Shown in pieces: positions 1 through 10,704 of a stretch of 50,077 bases of DNA. The position numbers and the translations under genes were made by a program. Where the stretch lies: contig BFEA01000493.1 in the NCBI GenBank assembly GCA_003427395.1, forward strand, positions 775,285-825,361. Reading direction: 5' to 3'. A model generated the notes under the pieces. It searched no databases, was not told where the DNA came from, and was given only the letters and a program-made list of their open reading frames with translations. Source of the DNA: Chara braunii. Lineage: Eukaryota; Streptophyta; Charophyceae; Charales; Characeae. Positions within the stretch are counted from its first letter, which is position 1; each line of letters opens with the position of its first letter.

Positions 1-88
<88 letters not shown>
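1..88. repeat. (TC)n microsatellite at window start
   Basis: Pure TC dinucleotide tract running off the left edge. Short proteins predicted across it are artefacts. Confidence 0.98.
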
Positions 89-91
<3 letters not shown>

Positions 92-682
92 ACCGTGCGT
101 TTTTCCTTTGTTGGTTTCGTATTCTTTTTTGGATCTCGTTCGTTTATTTTATTTTATTTTACACGTTTTTTGTTTGTTTTTCGTGTTCTTAGAAGTGGAC
201 ACTGTCCTGCTACCGGTAGCTCTACGTTCGGCAAGGCGCGCCATACTGGTGGCAGGAGTGTTGGACTTGATAGCTGGGAAAGGTACTGCTGGTTTAATTA
301 AAACACTGGGGACATGATTACCGCATAGCCGTCTAACTGCAGCACCACCTGCGACCACCGCGCTGTCGTTCTTTTTTGTTTTTTGTTTTCTTTGTTTTGT
401 TTTTTTTCCTTAAAACTAAGCTGTACTATTCTCTCTCAATAATACCTTGCAGGCTCACACCACCTAGCAACAGTCGTTTGGGTCTGGTTGACTTCTCAAG
501 GTTTCCCTGCAAGCAGTCGTGTTTTTTTTTTTTTGTTTTTTTTTTTTTGGGTAAGCTATACTCTTCTATCCATTTACCTCACAGCACGGAGCAGCAGTTT
601 TTTTTTTGTTTTTTTTTTTTTTGTTTTTGTTTTGAGAACCAGCGGTAGTCTTTTGGATTGGTTGGTGTCCGACTCATTCTCA
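89..682. other. T-rich non-coding stretch
   Basis: Many T-runs (about 370-410, 522-550, 599-635) with interspersed G. The overlapping small reading frames are phenylalanine-rich shadows of the T-runs. No gene or site is supported. Confidence 0.6.
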
Positions 683-793
683 CTACCTTCTTCCCCCGAA
701 TACAACGTACGGTAATTATAGCTGTATCTAGACTGAAAGATACATCAAATACAGCTATAATGACCGTACATTGTATTTGGGGGAAGAAAGTAG
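683..793. mobile_element. MITE-like foldback element, copy 1 (111 bp)
   Basis: Terminal inverted repeats of about 45 bp meet around a short loop. The left end reads CTACCTTCTTCCCCCGAA and the right end is its near-perfect reverse complement, ending at 793. Copy 2 at 2429-2539 has the same length and ends and matches better in reverse orientation, sharing the internal AGATACAGC block. This is the structure of a non-autonomous DNA element (MITE). No target-site duplication is clear, so the superfamily is not assigned. Confidence 0.7.
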
Positions 794-1533
794 CCTTAGC
801 CCTCTCTGCGACGAATGGGCTTTTTTGTCACACGCCATGGAGAAGAGTGCAATGTCTAGGAAGTCTCTCCAACTCTTCAGCTGCAAGAGCATATATAATA
901 TATATGGCATTCCTGAATAATGCATCCAGTTGTCTAATCGTTAAGTCCGATCGTCCTTTGCTGCTCCTTCCGATGAAGGGCGAGCAGTTAGCGATGCTTC
1001 TTGAGCGTTTTCGCAATTGTATGCATCCTCTCTATAGTAACTGGTTAACCGTGGAGGTGCAGGGAATGCAGCCCTGATGGCCTCCTTTTTCTTTTTTTTT
1101 GTCTAAAAAGTGCACCGAGTTTATGTTTGTCTTCGGTTCGTGCTGAAAACAGCCATGCTGCTGGTGGTTGAAGGTGGATTGAGCAGGTTTTTTTTTTTTT
1201 TTTTTTTAAACCAAGCACTTATTATTAAAAATTATTTCAATGAGGCCGGGGACCTCACAATTCCACCCGGATGGAAGTACTGACAGCATCAGCCAGCTTA
1301 GCTTGAGTATGTTTCACCTATCTGTTTTGTGGTTGGGAGAAAAAAAAAAAAAAAAAAAAAAAAAAGATACACATTTTTTGAAGGGTTTTGAAGTTTTCCT
1401 TTTCTTCAATTGGTCTTAGCCGAAGCCGTGTTGCTCCCCACGAATAGATTGGAGCATCGTCTCTCCAAAAAAAAAAAAAAAGTTGTCTGTCAAAGCCATT
1501 TGCGGCGTAGAGTTTGCTGCCAGCATGCCAGTT

Positions 1534-1534
<1 letters not shown>
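794..1534. other. Non-coding, low-complexity stretch
   Basis: Contains T-runs near 1185-1207, an A-run at 1340-1365 and a second near 1468-1481. At 1430-1456 lies a short motif (CTCCCCACGAATAGATTGGA) that recurs in variant form near 3127 and 16022. No reading frame looks like a gene. Confidence 0.5.

Positions 1535-1622
<88 letters not shown>
1535..1622. repeat. (AG)n microsatellite
   Basis: 88 bp of uninterrupted AG. Glu-Arg and Leu-Ser polypeptides predicted from it are artefacts. Confidence 0.98.
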
Positions 1623-1625
<3 letters not shown>

Positions 1626-2428
1626 GAACTTGGATCGAAGTATGCAAGACACCCCACCAGCCTAAGTCCCCGCCCAGAGCCTCACGACAGTTAGCTGTTG
1701 TGAGGGGTAAGTACGGCGCAGTCTTTCAGTTGTAAATCCGCTTCAGGCATCCCTCGAAGACACAACACGTCCCCACCCAACCAAACCCTAAAGGCGGGTT
1801 GGATATATTCACGATTTTCCTCGCTTTGGAGTAAAAACTTGCGAAACGGTGACTGAAACGCATTTAAAACTGAAAACCTTGACTGCACCCTAGGTTTTTT
1901 CCCTTGTTGTGAACTATACCGATCCTACAATGCGCATCCGGTCCGAAGAACAACCATTCGAAACCAACAGCTGCCGAACCCAGTCCGAGTCTTCCACAGC
2001 CACTCTTGGAACCGTGAAGCATCAGTTGCCGATGCAACAAGAAGACGAGCCTTGGGTACATAATACATAATCTTTTTTTTCTTCTTTTTGTTTCTTGTTG
2101 GAAAAATCAGCAATTTTATTACCAAGTTGGAGGCGAGGACGAGAATCCTCACAAACAACCCGGAGAAAAGTCTGGGGCGCCTTACTCAGATTTGGCTGGC
2201 GCTGGAAATCAGCTCCAGCGTCCCATGATTTAACCGAAAGGCCCTTATCGGTTCCAAACTGTCGAAGGTTCATCCACAAAATAATCCTTGATCATCCGCT
2301 TTGATCATGCCATTAGCCGTTGTGCTTGTTAAAAAAAAAGGGGGCATTACGCTCATTTCGCTCTGAAATCCTCCGACCGGCGACCACCTAGTTATGTGGA
2401 ATATAACCATTACGGATCTAGCTCGATC
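1623..2428. other. Unannotated stretch
   Basis: Mixed sequence with short overlapping frames on both strands and A/T runs near 2074-2090 and 2329-2338. I see no motif, repeat or gene here. Confidence 0.4.
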
Positions 2429-2539
2429 CTACCGTCTTCCCCCGAACATAACGCACCCTTAAAATGAATGTACACGAGTTATATTTCCGGCCAGATACAG
2501 CCAAAATGAGGGTGCGTTGTGTTCGGGGGAAGACGGTAG
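2429..2539. mobile_element. MITE-like foldback element, copy 2 (111 bp)
   Basis: Starts CTACCGTCTTCCCCCGAA and ends with its reverse complement at 2539. The arms also share an ACGCACCCT segment. It has the same length as the copy at 683-793, to which it aligns best in inverted orientation. Two copies of equal length with shared ends in one window support a real family, not a chance hairpin. Confidence 0.72.
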
Positions 2540-2686
2540 TAGTCGTTGCAGTACTCCACTTAAAAGCAAAATGTCTTGTCACGTTGACCTTCGCCACTGC
2601 CACTTCCCACCTTTTTTTTTTTTTTTTTTTTTTTTTACTGCCTCTTCCCACCTGATCTTAGTGAAATTTCAGGGTGGCTTAAACTA

Positions 2687-4054
2687 CCAGTACTTCCTAT
2701 AGTCGTGCCCGTTAACGCGCCACGATTTTAAGAAACGTACGGGCTACGACAGGAGCGCCCGAATTCATCCGACTAGAAACATTTCTACTCTATTTTTTTC
2801 CCGCGGCCGATGGCTGGGCCAAGTACTGGTGGTTTAAGCCAATGTACAGATCTTAACTTCCCATCTGAGGAGACTGAAAGCAACTTGCTTTCCTTCGCTC
2901 ATGTGCACAGAAACCAAGGCAGCTCCTTCTTCTTGCTTGTGGGGCAGCCCAGCCAATCAGCGAGGATGGTTTCGGTGGATATATTCTGCTTTACTTGGTG
3001 CTGTGGCTCTTGGATCAACATCTTTCTTTTTTTTTTTTTTTTTCTTTCTCTTTTTTTTTATCTTTGTCGTCTTGAAAACCCGAGAATTCCCGACCGTGGG
3101 ACGCTGGACCCACTTTCCAGCAGGTGCTCCTCCCCACCAATCGATTGGAGCAACCAGTCAGTCCGCTAGGAGGGGGTGCTCTTATCACCTCTTCTAGCGG
3201 AGGGACGAGATTTCTTGGAACATCACTCCTGGTCAGGGTAACGTCAAATAACCCCAACCCTCAAAAAAAAAAAAAAAAAAAAAAAACCATTTGTAACTTT
3301 CTTCCTGGCTTGGCAGAATACCGTATAGAACCCAGTTGTCTGTCCATGGCTTGTTATAACCTTCCAGCTTTCAATCCACCACATCCATAGCTTGTCTGCT
3401 AACGGGCAACAAAGCCACAGATGGGTATAGATTCTACAGAATTATTTCTCGAGAATACTTGTTTTAAGTTTTTAAGCTCGTGAGTCGTGATTTAGAAATT
3501 TCAAATTTCATCACATTTCCTGGCCATAAAGGTCAGACGATTGTTGAAGCCGTTGACTTGTGTGTCAATTTCCAATTTTCCACGCAGGTGGACTGTCAGT
3601 AGGACCAAACGTCCTTGATATAGTGGTGAAACTGATGCATTTTGAGGAACTTGGGGTGAACAGCGCAACAGCGGCAACACACATTTTATGATCAGCCCCG
3701 AAACTTGGGGTGATCGAAAAAACGTTGCATTCTGAACTGCGCTGTCCGTGTCCTTGGACATCAGAATCAAGTCTATTATAGATTTAGACAGATCATGTGT
3801 GCCACAGTTCCGCGAATAGGAAAGCTGCCTCCTTAGAGGGTAAAAAAGGTTTTTCCAAATGGGACACATCCCTCATTGTTCTTTCATCCACGGTGTGGTT
3901 ATCATAAACCTCCAGTACTCGGCCCAGCTATGGGCCGCGGAAAAAAAATAGAGTGGAAACGTTTCTTGTAGGATGAACCTGGGCGCTCCTGTAGTGGCCC
4001 ATATGGTTCCTGAAATTGTGGCTTGTTAACGGGCACGACTTTAGGAAGTACTGG
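2687..4054. mobile_element. Element bounded by 150-bp inverted repeats
   Basis: Bases 2687-2836 are the imperfect reverse complement of 3905-4054. Shared blocks include CCAGTACTTCCT, AGTCGTGCCCGTTAAC, ACAGGAGCGCCC and GCTGGGCC. By eye roughly 80-85 percent of positions match, and weaker similarity continues about 30 bp further out on both sides. The 1.07 kb between the arms has no convincing gene. It holds T/A runs and the GCTGGACCCACTTTCCAGCA block (from 3105) that recurs near 15,994. Long terminal repeats with an empty interior suggest a non-autonomous DNA transposon, perhaps Mutator-like, but the exact ends and target duplication are not visible. Confidence 0.5.
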
Positions 4055-4482
4055 TGCAGTGGTTTAAAGGGGCACTTGCTAATTTTTTTCAGGTCGAATG
4101 ATCTTACGGCGGATGCCACTGTCAAGAGGGTGGCATGAATTAAGCTCGTGCATCCCAAGGTGCAGGGAGGCTTGATTATCCTTGATCTGCATTGGCAGGC
4201 TCCAGCGCTGCAGGCGATGCAGCTGATTGGAAGGAATTGACAGGCCTACTGCTTGCCGAAGCTTGCCGAAGCCGAAGCACCACTTGAGAGAGTATGGTAG
4301 GTGCTTATGGCTCCAGGTATGTTGCGGAACCTCTAGATCGCTGCTGTCAGTGCGAAATTGCGAATACCCTTTTGAGGGTATCCGTGCTGGTTTTGCAAGT
4401 ATTAGAAAACGAATCGTGATTTGAAAATTGAGTGTGTCGTGCGAACCTCGGCCGGGTTTTCTTTTGGCAATCATCTGGCAGA
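4055..4482. other. Flank between two elements
   Basis: Non-coding stretch between the inverted-repeat element and the Harbinger element. It contains a small tandem motif (CTTGCCGAAG twice near 4253-4271). No gene is supported. Confidence 0.4.
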
Positions 4483-4582
4483 GGGCGTCGTTAGACACTC
4501 CTCAGGACGTCCTCGGAGTTCGAGGACGAATCCTCGGAGTTTTTTCTGATTTTTTGAGGTGTCGTTCCACCTGTCCTCGGAG
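4483..4582. repeat. Left terminal and subterminal repeats of Harbinger element
   Basis: Contains the 21-bp terminal repeat, several TCCTCGGAG motifs in both orientations, and the inner 22-bp repeat ending at 4582. Clustered subterminal motifs are the usual binding sites for the element's own proteins; that role here is inferred. Confidence 0.75.
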
Positions 4583-5149
4583 AATCGCCCCGAGGACGAA
4601 TCCTCGGGGCCCTCCTGCGCCCAGTTTCATGAGATCATACACGGCCGCGAGGGGATTGTCCGACCTCCGATTCGGGATGTCCGTGTAGGAGGCGTGGTGG
4701 TCCAGCAGGCGGACGGTGGCAATACGTCACGGGCCCTGGAAAAGAAAATTGCCAACGCGGGAACGGCCCCGTTCGAAATTCGAAATTCGAATTTGCGTCT
4801 TGCGGAGCGACGGTGTGGGTGGCGCACAGGCGGGTCGGCGAGGGGGCAGTGCACGCCGCACAGGGTTTTGGTTGCCATCGCTTTGTGTACTTCAGTGGCG
4901 CCGCACCGCCACTGTCTCAAGTGTGGTCGGCGGGGAAAAACGAAGAGGGGTATCGGCAGTTGCGCTCGCCACGTGGAGGCGCGCGGCGGTTCCGTACTTC
5001 AGCGGCGGTGGGCGGACGCTCCAATCGGGGTGGAACATCGTTGAGCATGGCTGTCTTCCTGACCTGATTGCAGGCGTCTTCAATCGCAGTGGCAGAGGTG
5101 CACGCAGCTGGGTGGCGGTGGACGCTGTTTTTCCTGTCGGAAGGGCACA

Positions 5150-6509
5150 ATGGAGGGCTGCGATGGGGATGGCCGTGCTGTGCTGCCGACGACGGAGAAG
5201 ACAGTTGTCGCGGCGGCTGCGGTTGCCATTGTCCGTCGATTCCAAGTAGAGAGGGCGGCCGGGCGCATGAAGGCAACGCTTTCGAGGTGGCGTCAGAGGC
5301 TTCTGCTGCAGAGGGTGTTGGACGCCCCAGACTGCATTACCACTTCGGAGGCCGTGGTTCAGTTGTGCGCTGCAATCGGGTGTGGTGTGCTTCCTCGGGC
5401 GACGCCATGTTGGTGGATGAGGCGAAGAACTGGCAGGGCTGGGGAGGATTTGTGGGTGTGCGATGATGCGACTGACAACTACTTCCGAGAAAAGCTCCGC
5501 ATGTCCAGGAGAGTTTTCATGGAGATCACCGAAGCCTGTGCACCTCATTTGCAACGACAGGTGACGTTCTATAGGGAGCCACTTCAGCCGGCGCAGATCG
5601 TCGCCTACGAGCTGTATAGGTGGGCTACAGGAGAGACATACGACAACAACACATCATCTTTCGGCATAGGAAGGGCTTCGGGACTTCTCACCGTGCGCGA
5701 TGTGACAACCGCTGTGTTGAGGGTCTACTCTGTTGAGGGTCTACGGGGACAAGATATCGTGGCTGACGGGGGTGCGGAAACACGTCGTGCTACGGGCGTT
5801 TCAGGACAAGGAATTTCCCAACTGCCATGGCGCAGTTCACCGCACACACATCTACCTGGACAAACCGGCGAACGCGCCCGGTGAGAACTACTTCGACCGC
5901 AAGCACCGTTTCTCCGTCATTGCGCAGGATGTGGTGGACCTGGATCTCCGCGTGCTTGACGTGTTCGTTGGATATCCGGGGAGCTGCCACGACATTAGGG
6001 CGATCCAGCTGTCAAGTCTGTCGAGGCGCGCGGAAGAGGGAATTTTGTTTCGTGGGTCGCCTGTCACGCTGCCGGGCGGGGTGAGGACGAACGGATACAT
6101 CTTGGGCGACAACGGGTATCCTCCTTCTGAATGGATAGTGGTGCCATACAGAGGAATCAATCAGCACCCAGACGAGGAAAGGTTCGACACGAAGCAGAAG
6201 GTCGCAAGAGGGGAAGTGGAGAGGGTGTTCGGGAGGTTGAAGGGGATGTGGAGGCTCTTCCTGCAGACGCACAAGACGAACCTCGACACTCTACCGCAGC
6301 AGTTCACGACCGTCTGCATTCTCCACAACATCCTCCTCGATGCCGGTATCGAGTTCGACGAGAATTTGTTGTGGGAGGCCGACGAGATCGGGGTGAGGCG
6401 CGGAGTGGACCTGGGGATTCATCGTCCCCTGCCGCGAGTGACGATGTTGACTTCGATGGACGTGGCACACGCGCTCCGCAATGCGCTGGGCCGCTGGCGG
6501 ATCGAATGA
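5150..6509 (+). pseudogene. PIF/Harbinger DDE transposase, frameshifted
   Basis: HARBI1-like nuclease that would cut and join the element's ends. Translation can start at the ATG at 5150. The helical N-terminal part contains FREKLRMSRRVFMEI, typical just before the catalytic domain. The DDE_Tnp_4 domain follows in another frame: the GSCHDIR motif (second D, codon 5991-5993), GDNGYP (6108 on), then GEVERVFGRLKG with the catalytic E (6219-6221). The total would be about 445 residues, normal for the family. Two defects are visible. A 16-bp duplication at 5715-5744 shifts the frame, and the first catalytic Asp, expected in a GAVDxTHI-type motif, is His (CAC, 5838-5840). It is therefore very likely inactive. 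It converges with the - strand genes of the same element. Confidence 0.88.
5715..5744 (+). repeat. 16-bp-period duplication breaking the transposase
   Basis: TGTTGAGGGTCTAC occurs at 5715 and again at 5731. Removing one 16-bp unit joins the two transposase reading frames without a stop, so this duplication is the frameshift lesion. Confidence 0.9.
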
Positions 6510-6865
6510 AACACATGTGATCCTGCCTACCGCCTGCCTCTTTCTCGCGTAGAAGATTTCGTTGAAGTCGTGTTCCGCCGTCGTGGATTCAGAGCGCTTG
6601 TGTCTTTCGCTTATGCGCGCAATTACTTTAGAGGGATTGCCGTCGTGAACGGTTTGTTTTTTGGTTTTTGTTGTTGTAGTCAACGGTAGTCCGCTTGTGC
6701 AGTTCGTCGATCATTGGCAGTGACGAGGCTTTGCGGGGAAGATGCTAGCATTGCCTAGCAATGATGCAAATCCTGCGGTCGTTCCACACAATGGTGCTAG
6801 GTGTTTGCGTGAGCACTTTCGTCGCAACGGTGCTCCCGTGCGTTTCCGTGGAATCGGGGGGGGGT

Positions 6866-6896
<31 letters not shown>

Positions 6897-8060
6897 GGGT
6901 GGAGGGGGTGGGGGAAGGGGTGAACGGTGGGGGAGTGCGGAGGGTGGTGGTGCTGGGGGAGGGGAGGGGTGGGGTGGCATTTCGTCGGCGGGCTGTTTCG
7001 CATGTGCTTTAGAGCGTTGCTTTCATTGAAGTTCAACAATATGTATTTTTTGTGATGTTTGTGTAGCACGTCTTCGTGCGTCTGACTTCTGCCTTTCCTT
7101 TGAGGACACATGTTTTTGTTGACTACATGGAACGTCTGTCATGCATGTCGTCCACACTTCTCTGCATTTGGTAAAGTCTATTGGTGAAGCTTCAGTGTTC
7201 CACTAACGAATTACATGCAGTGAAAAATAAAAAAAGTGAAACTCATGATATTTTGGTTCTTTCAGCAACTGCGTGGTGACCTTCCTTTGAACTTTTTTTT
7301 TTGGCTTTCGTCTGGTGCCGGCGATCATCACGAAGCTAGGATCTCACAGACGGAATGAAGGGCAGCATACATAACAAGATGTGCACGAAAGTGCATGGCT
7401 AGCTTCCTTTCTGTTTTCCTTTTTCTTTTCTTTTCTCAGGTGCCGACGATGATCACGAAGCCGCGATTTCAAAGATCGAATGAAGGGCCGCATACGTAAG
7501 AAGATGTGAACGAGACTGCGATGGTTATTAACGCATGAGTTACATGATAAACCCGCACAAAAGACAAGAAAAGCAGTAGTGCGTAAGATTCCACAACCAT
7601 GCAAATACACGTCGTTGACACACAAAAAAGACTTTAATGAAATCCATTCATTCACACTACAATATTGAGGTGGCGATCCACTTTTCTTTAAACTATCTAC
7701 CCTCGAAGCGCCTCACACCGACGACGGACTTTGCCTGTTGTTTTACGTACACTGCGGACGTGTCATCGACTGACCTCACAAATCGGGCTTTGGAGGACAT
7801 CTAGAAATTGTGCTCCAATCACAAATAAAACAAAAATTCAAATAAACCGAACACAATACATGTACTACGATGCCGATTGTCGACGTGGCCACACTGTTGA
7901 AACGCAAACTGCCACCCGTTGCATCTAGGAGGCGGTGGCATGGGCTTCTGCTGATCCGCCATGATGGATTGCTGCGCTGGACCGGCCAACTCACCTTTCC
8001 CCCCGCTCCACCAGCAACCCCCGCCAACCCCCATCCCGCCCCTGTGTACGCGTCTGTCGT
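6510..8060. other. Non-coding spacer between convergent transposon genes
   Basis: Holds the G-rich tract at 6856-6975 and an imperfect direct duplication of about 86 bp (7311-7396 and 7436-7521, both carrying GGTGCCG.CGAT.ATCACGAAG and a GAATGAAGGGC block). The rest is AT-rich, with several AATAAA-like sites that could serve as polyadenylation signals for the two convergent genes. No coding region is supported. Confidence 0.5.
6856..6975 (+). repeat. Poly-G tract and G-rich block
   Basis: Thirty consecutive G at 6866-6895, preceded by G9 and followed by about 80 bases made almost only of G with T and A. It has strong G-quadruplex potential. Glycine- and proline-rich predicted peptides here are artefacts. 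Confidence 0.9.
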
Positions 8061-9760
8061 TCACAGCGCACAATTCTTTCTTTGGTGATCAGTGCGCCAG
8101 GTGATCAGTGCGCCAATCCATGGAGGATCTGCACCCCGCCGCTGCCTTCTGGATGAACCCACGTGTGAACTGTCGTCATCTCCATCTTCATCCGCCGTGG
8201 GCCCGCTGCCGATCCACCTGTGTTTTGCGGCTTCCGCTGCATTCTTGAGGACCACGTCGTGACCGAACACCAACCCGCAATCAGCCCATTCTGGGATGCA
8301 ATGCGGGTAATCTCCGAGCATGAGGTGGGGCTTCCCTAGACGATCCAAGATGAGGTTGGCGGTGTCGACGATGTGTCGCCGCCATTTGAAGATGGAGGAC
8401 CCCGCCGCTATCAGTGTGGGTTTGGCGACCATGGACGCGTAGAATGATGCCTCGTAGTGTGAACGGTCGTCATTACCATCCATGCGCATGATCCACATGC
8501 ACGCGCTCAACAACACTCGATGACAATCTGCAAGCCGCGACAACCTCTCCTGTTTCACACGACCACCGTCCGCCCATTGTCCGCACCAAAGTGCATCTGT
8601 CCAGCAGTCCGCCAGGCGGAGAACTGTCGCCTCCTGCCGCGCCGCCATGTCGTCGTCTTTGGGCCTGTCCACAATCTTCACCCCCGCGAACCACAGAGGC
8701 ACGTCCATCTTCATCGCCAGTGTGTGGTAGATGAGGGCAGGGGAAACCACTTTCGACCATTCTAATCCCTGCCAAAAAGCTCATGCAACGTCTGTTGCAA
8801 AGTTGACGGTGATGTAGGACTCTACACAAGCGAAGCCAGTCGACCTCGACGATGACTTGAAGATCCATCCATGGATGGTGCGCAGGACCAGTTTCTCCAC
8901 GTTGAGTGCTCTGCACAGAGCCGTTTCACTCTGCGCAGGGTCCTCGATCTTGAAGCGCAACACATCATTGGGTGGCATTATGAGCATCGAAGGCGTTTCA
9001 GCTCCTGCGTCTCTGTTAGCGATGGCGACGAAGTAGTCCGCGCAGTCGCCTACTACCTCCCTCAAGGGTTTCCCCGGGCCCTGACCCCAAAAAGTGTCGC
9101 AATCAACCCACAACTTTGACCTGTCTTCGAGATCATCCTCCTTTGGCACTCCCTTCAACTTGGCAACAAGTGGACGGTCGTCCTCATCATCGCCCTCCCG
9201 CCTTCCATCTCTTCTCCCATCGTCGCGGCGGACGTCATTGACCCTCCCCTCTTTCGCATCTTCAGCGACTCCGCTTCCAGTGGTGTGATCCGTCGCCGTC
9301 GTCCGACTGCCGCTCGCCGTCGCCTCAGCCTTTTGCGCGGACGGTGTTTCCCCTGCCCCTGAAGCCCCTGCTTGCTGTGGGGGGAGTGCCTAACGTGGCT
9401 GCCCCTGCCCGACCACTGCCGGAAGTTGCCTCAGCGCGTGCGCCTCAGTGATGACAATCCCTGCCGCCTTCCGGGTCCTTGGCAATGCCCCGGCGGCACC
9501 ACCAACAACGCTTTGTGAGCGGTCAGTTGTTCCCTCGACACTCCATCCCGCCCAAAACCCAATCGCTTCGCCCCTGCTGTCCCTTGCGCATCCACCATTG
9601 CCACTTCCTCTACTTGAAAGTCATCTGTGTTTTCGGAGCTCGCCTCATCAAAGCGCTGCCTTTTGGACTTTGGCACGTGGCCTCTGCCTTTTTGGTTTCC
9701 TCCCCCCTCGCCTACTCCGCTGTCTCTCCTGCCCTTCCCTGACGCGCCCCGCGGTGCCAT
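8061..9760 (-). pseudogene. Unknown protein carried by the Harbinger element
   Basis: A - strand frame from 9158 to 8061 codes about 365 residues interrupted by a single TGA (8781-8783). On both sides of the stop the protein looks real: DYFVAIANRD, LRTIHGWIFKSSSRS, CVESYI before it and FWQGLEWSKVV, MDVPLWFAGVKI, CHRVLLSACMWIMRMDG, HIVDTANLILDRLGKPHL, IPEWADCGLVFGHDVV after it. The stop fits a CGA-to-TGA change. An upstream frame (9760-9431, basic and acidic, with a PKSKRQRF cluster that could be a nuclear signal) is probably its N-terminus, separated by a frameshift or intron. I recognise no known domain or catalytic motif. I recall similar proteins as common in Chara, but could not check. 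Lying between the transposase and the trihelix gene inside the same terminal repeats suggests a third element-encoded function. Confidence 0.6.
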
Positions 9761-9867
9761 GTCGTCCGCAACTCAAAAACAAGGAGCACGTGGCCAATGT
9801 AAACCGCTGCGGCGCTTGGCGGACGTGGACGAAGGGCACGTGGAGGTCGACGACGGGCACATGGACG

Positions 9868-9982
9868 AAGGAGCACGTGGATGATGCGCATGAAGGGGCA
9901 CTGCCCGCGGAGCCGCGACAATGATGGCGACCTCAAAGGAGCACGTGGATGATGCGCATGAAGGGGCACTGCCCGCGGAGCC
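9868..9982. repeat. 47-bp direct repeat, two copies
   Basis: Bases 9868-9914 and 9936-9982 are identical (start AAGGAGCACGTGGATGATG), 68 bp apart. A related partial unit (GGAGCACGTGG and GGGCACGTGGAGG) precedes them, so this is a small minisatellite inside the element. Confidence 0.85.
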
Positions 9983-10704
9983 CAAAACGGAAGCCCGGAG
10001 CGTCGAAGCGGATGTGCAGGCGTGCGACGACGAGTTACTGCATACATGGTACCTTTGGAGATGGGGCAATTGAAACACTGCGGTACGGAATGGCGCCCGG
10101 ACTCTCCTTTTGTACCGTGCGCGGTCTCGCAATACACCATGGACACGCCTCGCCGTCCACAACAGCCCACCCCTTCGTCGATCGTGTACGGACCATTTTC
10201 CCCGCCGGCTGCAGGTCATCCTTCGCATGACCAACAACGCATGTGGGCGCACAGGACCCTGCCGGAGGTCGAAAGAGCCCGCCGCCTATCCCTTCTCCGC
10301 CACCCCCAAAAACGCCAGGCACCCCTATCCGCCATTTTCCCCTCCCGCCCGAAAAACACACCCTGCCACCTATTCCTTCTCCGACACCCCCAAAAAAGAC
10401 CCTACAAGTTCGCCATCCATGCGTGGCGGCAACGCTTCACAACACCACTCATTAAACAAAATCTAAAATCGGAGGATCTACTGTACATCCGAAGGACGCG
10501 CCGTGGGGCATGAAAGCAATCAATACCTTTGACATTCATTAAACAAATCCACGCTTAAAAAACTGTGCAGGCAACAACGACCCGCTCTCTTTACACAACC
10601 TGGCCATCACCGCACTGCAGCGCGCAGGACGACGACAATGACGATGCTCCGGAAGTGTACACGTGGCATTCGCGCGGACGTCGGACATGTGTGGCTGAGC
10701 GACG
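9983..10704. other. Non-coding spacer between the two minus-strand transposon genes
   Basis: C-rich and P/R-coding in every frame, with a duplicated CACCCCCAAAAA block near 10301-10400. No supported gene. Confidence 0.4.

Noticed and set aside
4892-5554. 220-codon minus-strand frame opposite the transposase
   Set aside because: It is the Pro/Arg/Ser-rich shadow of the GC-rich transposase region.
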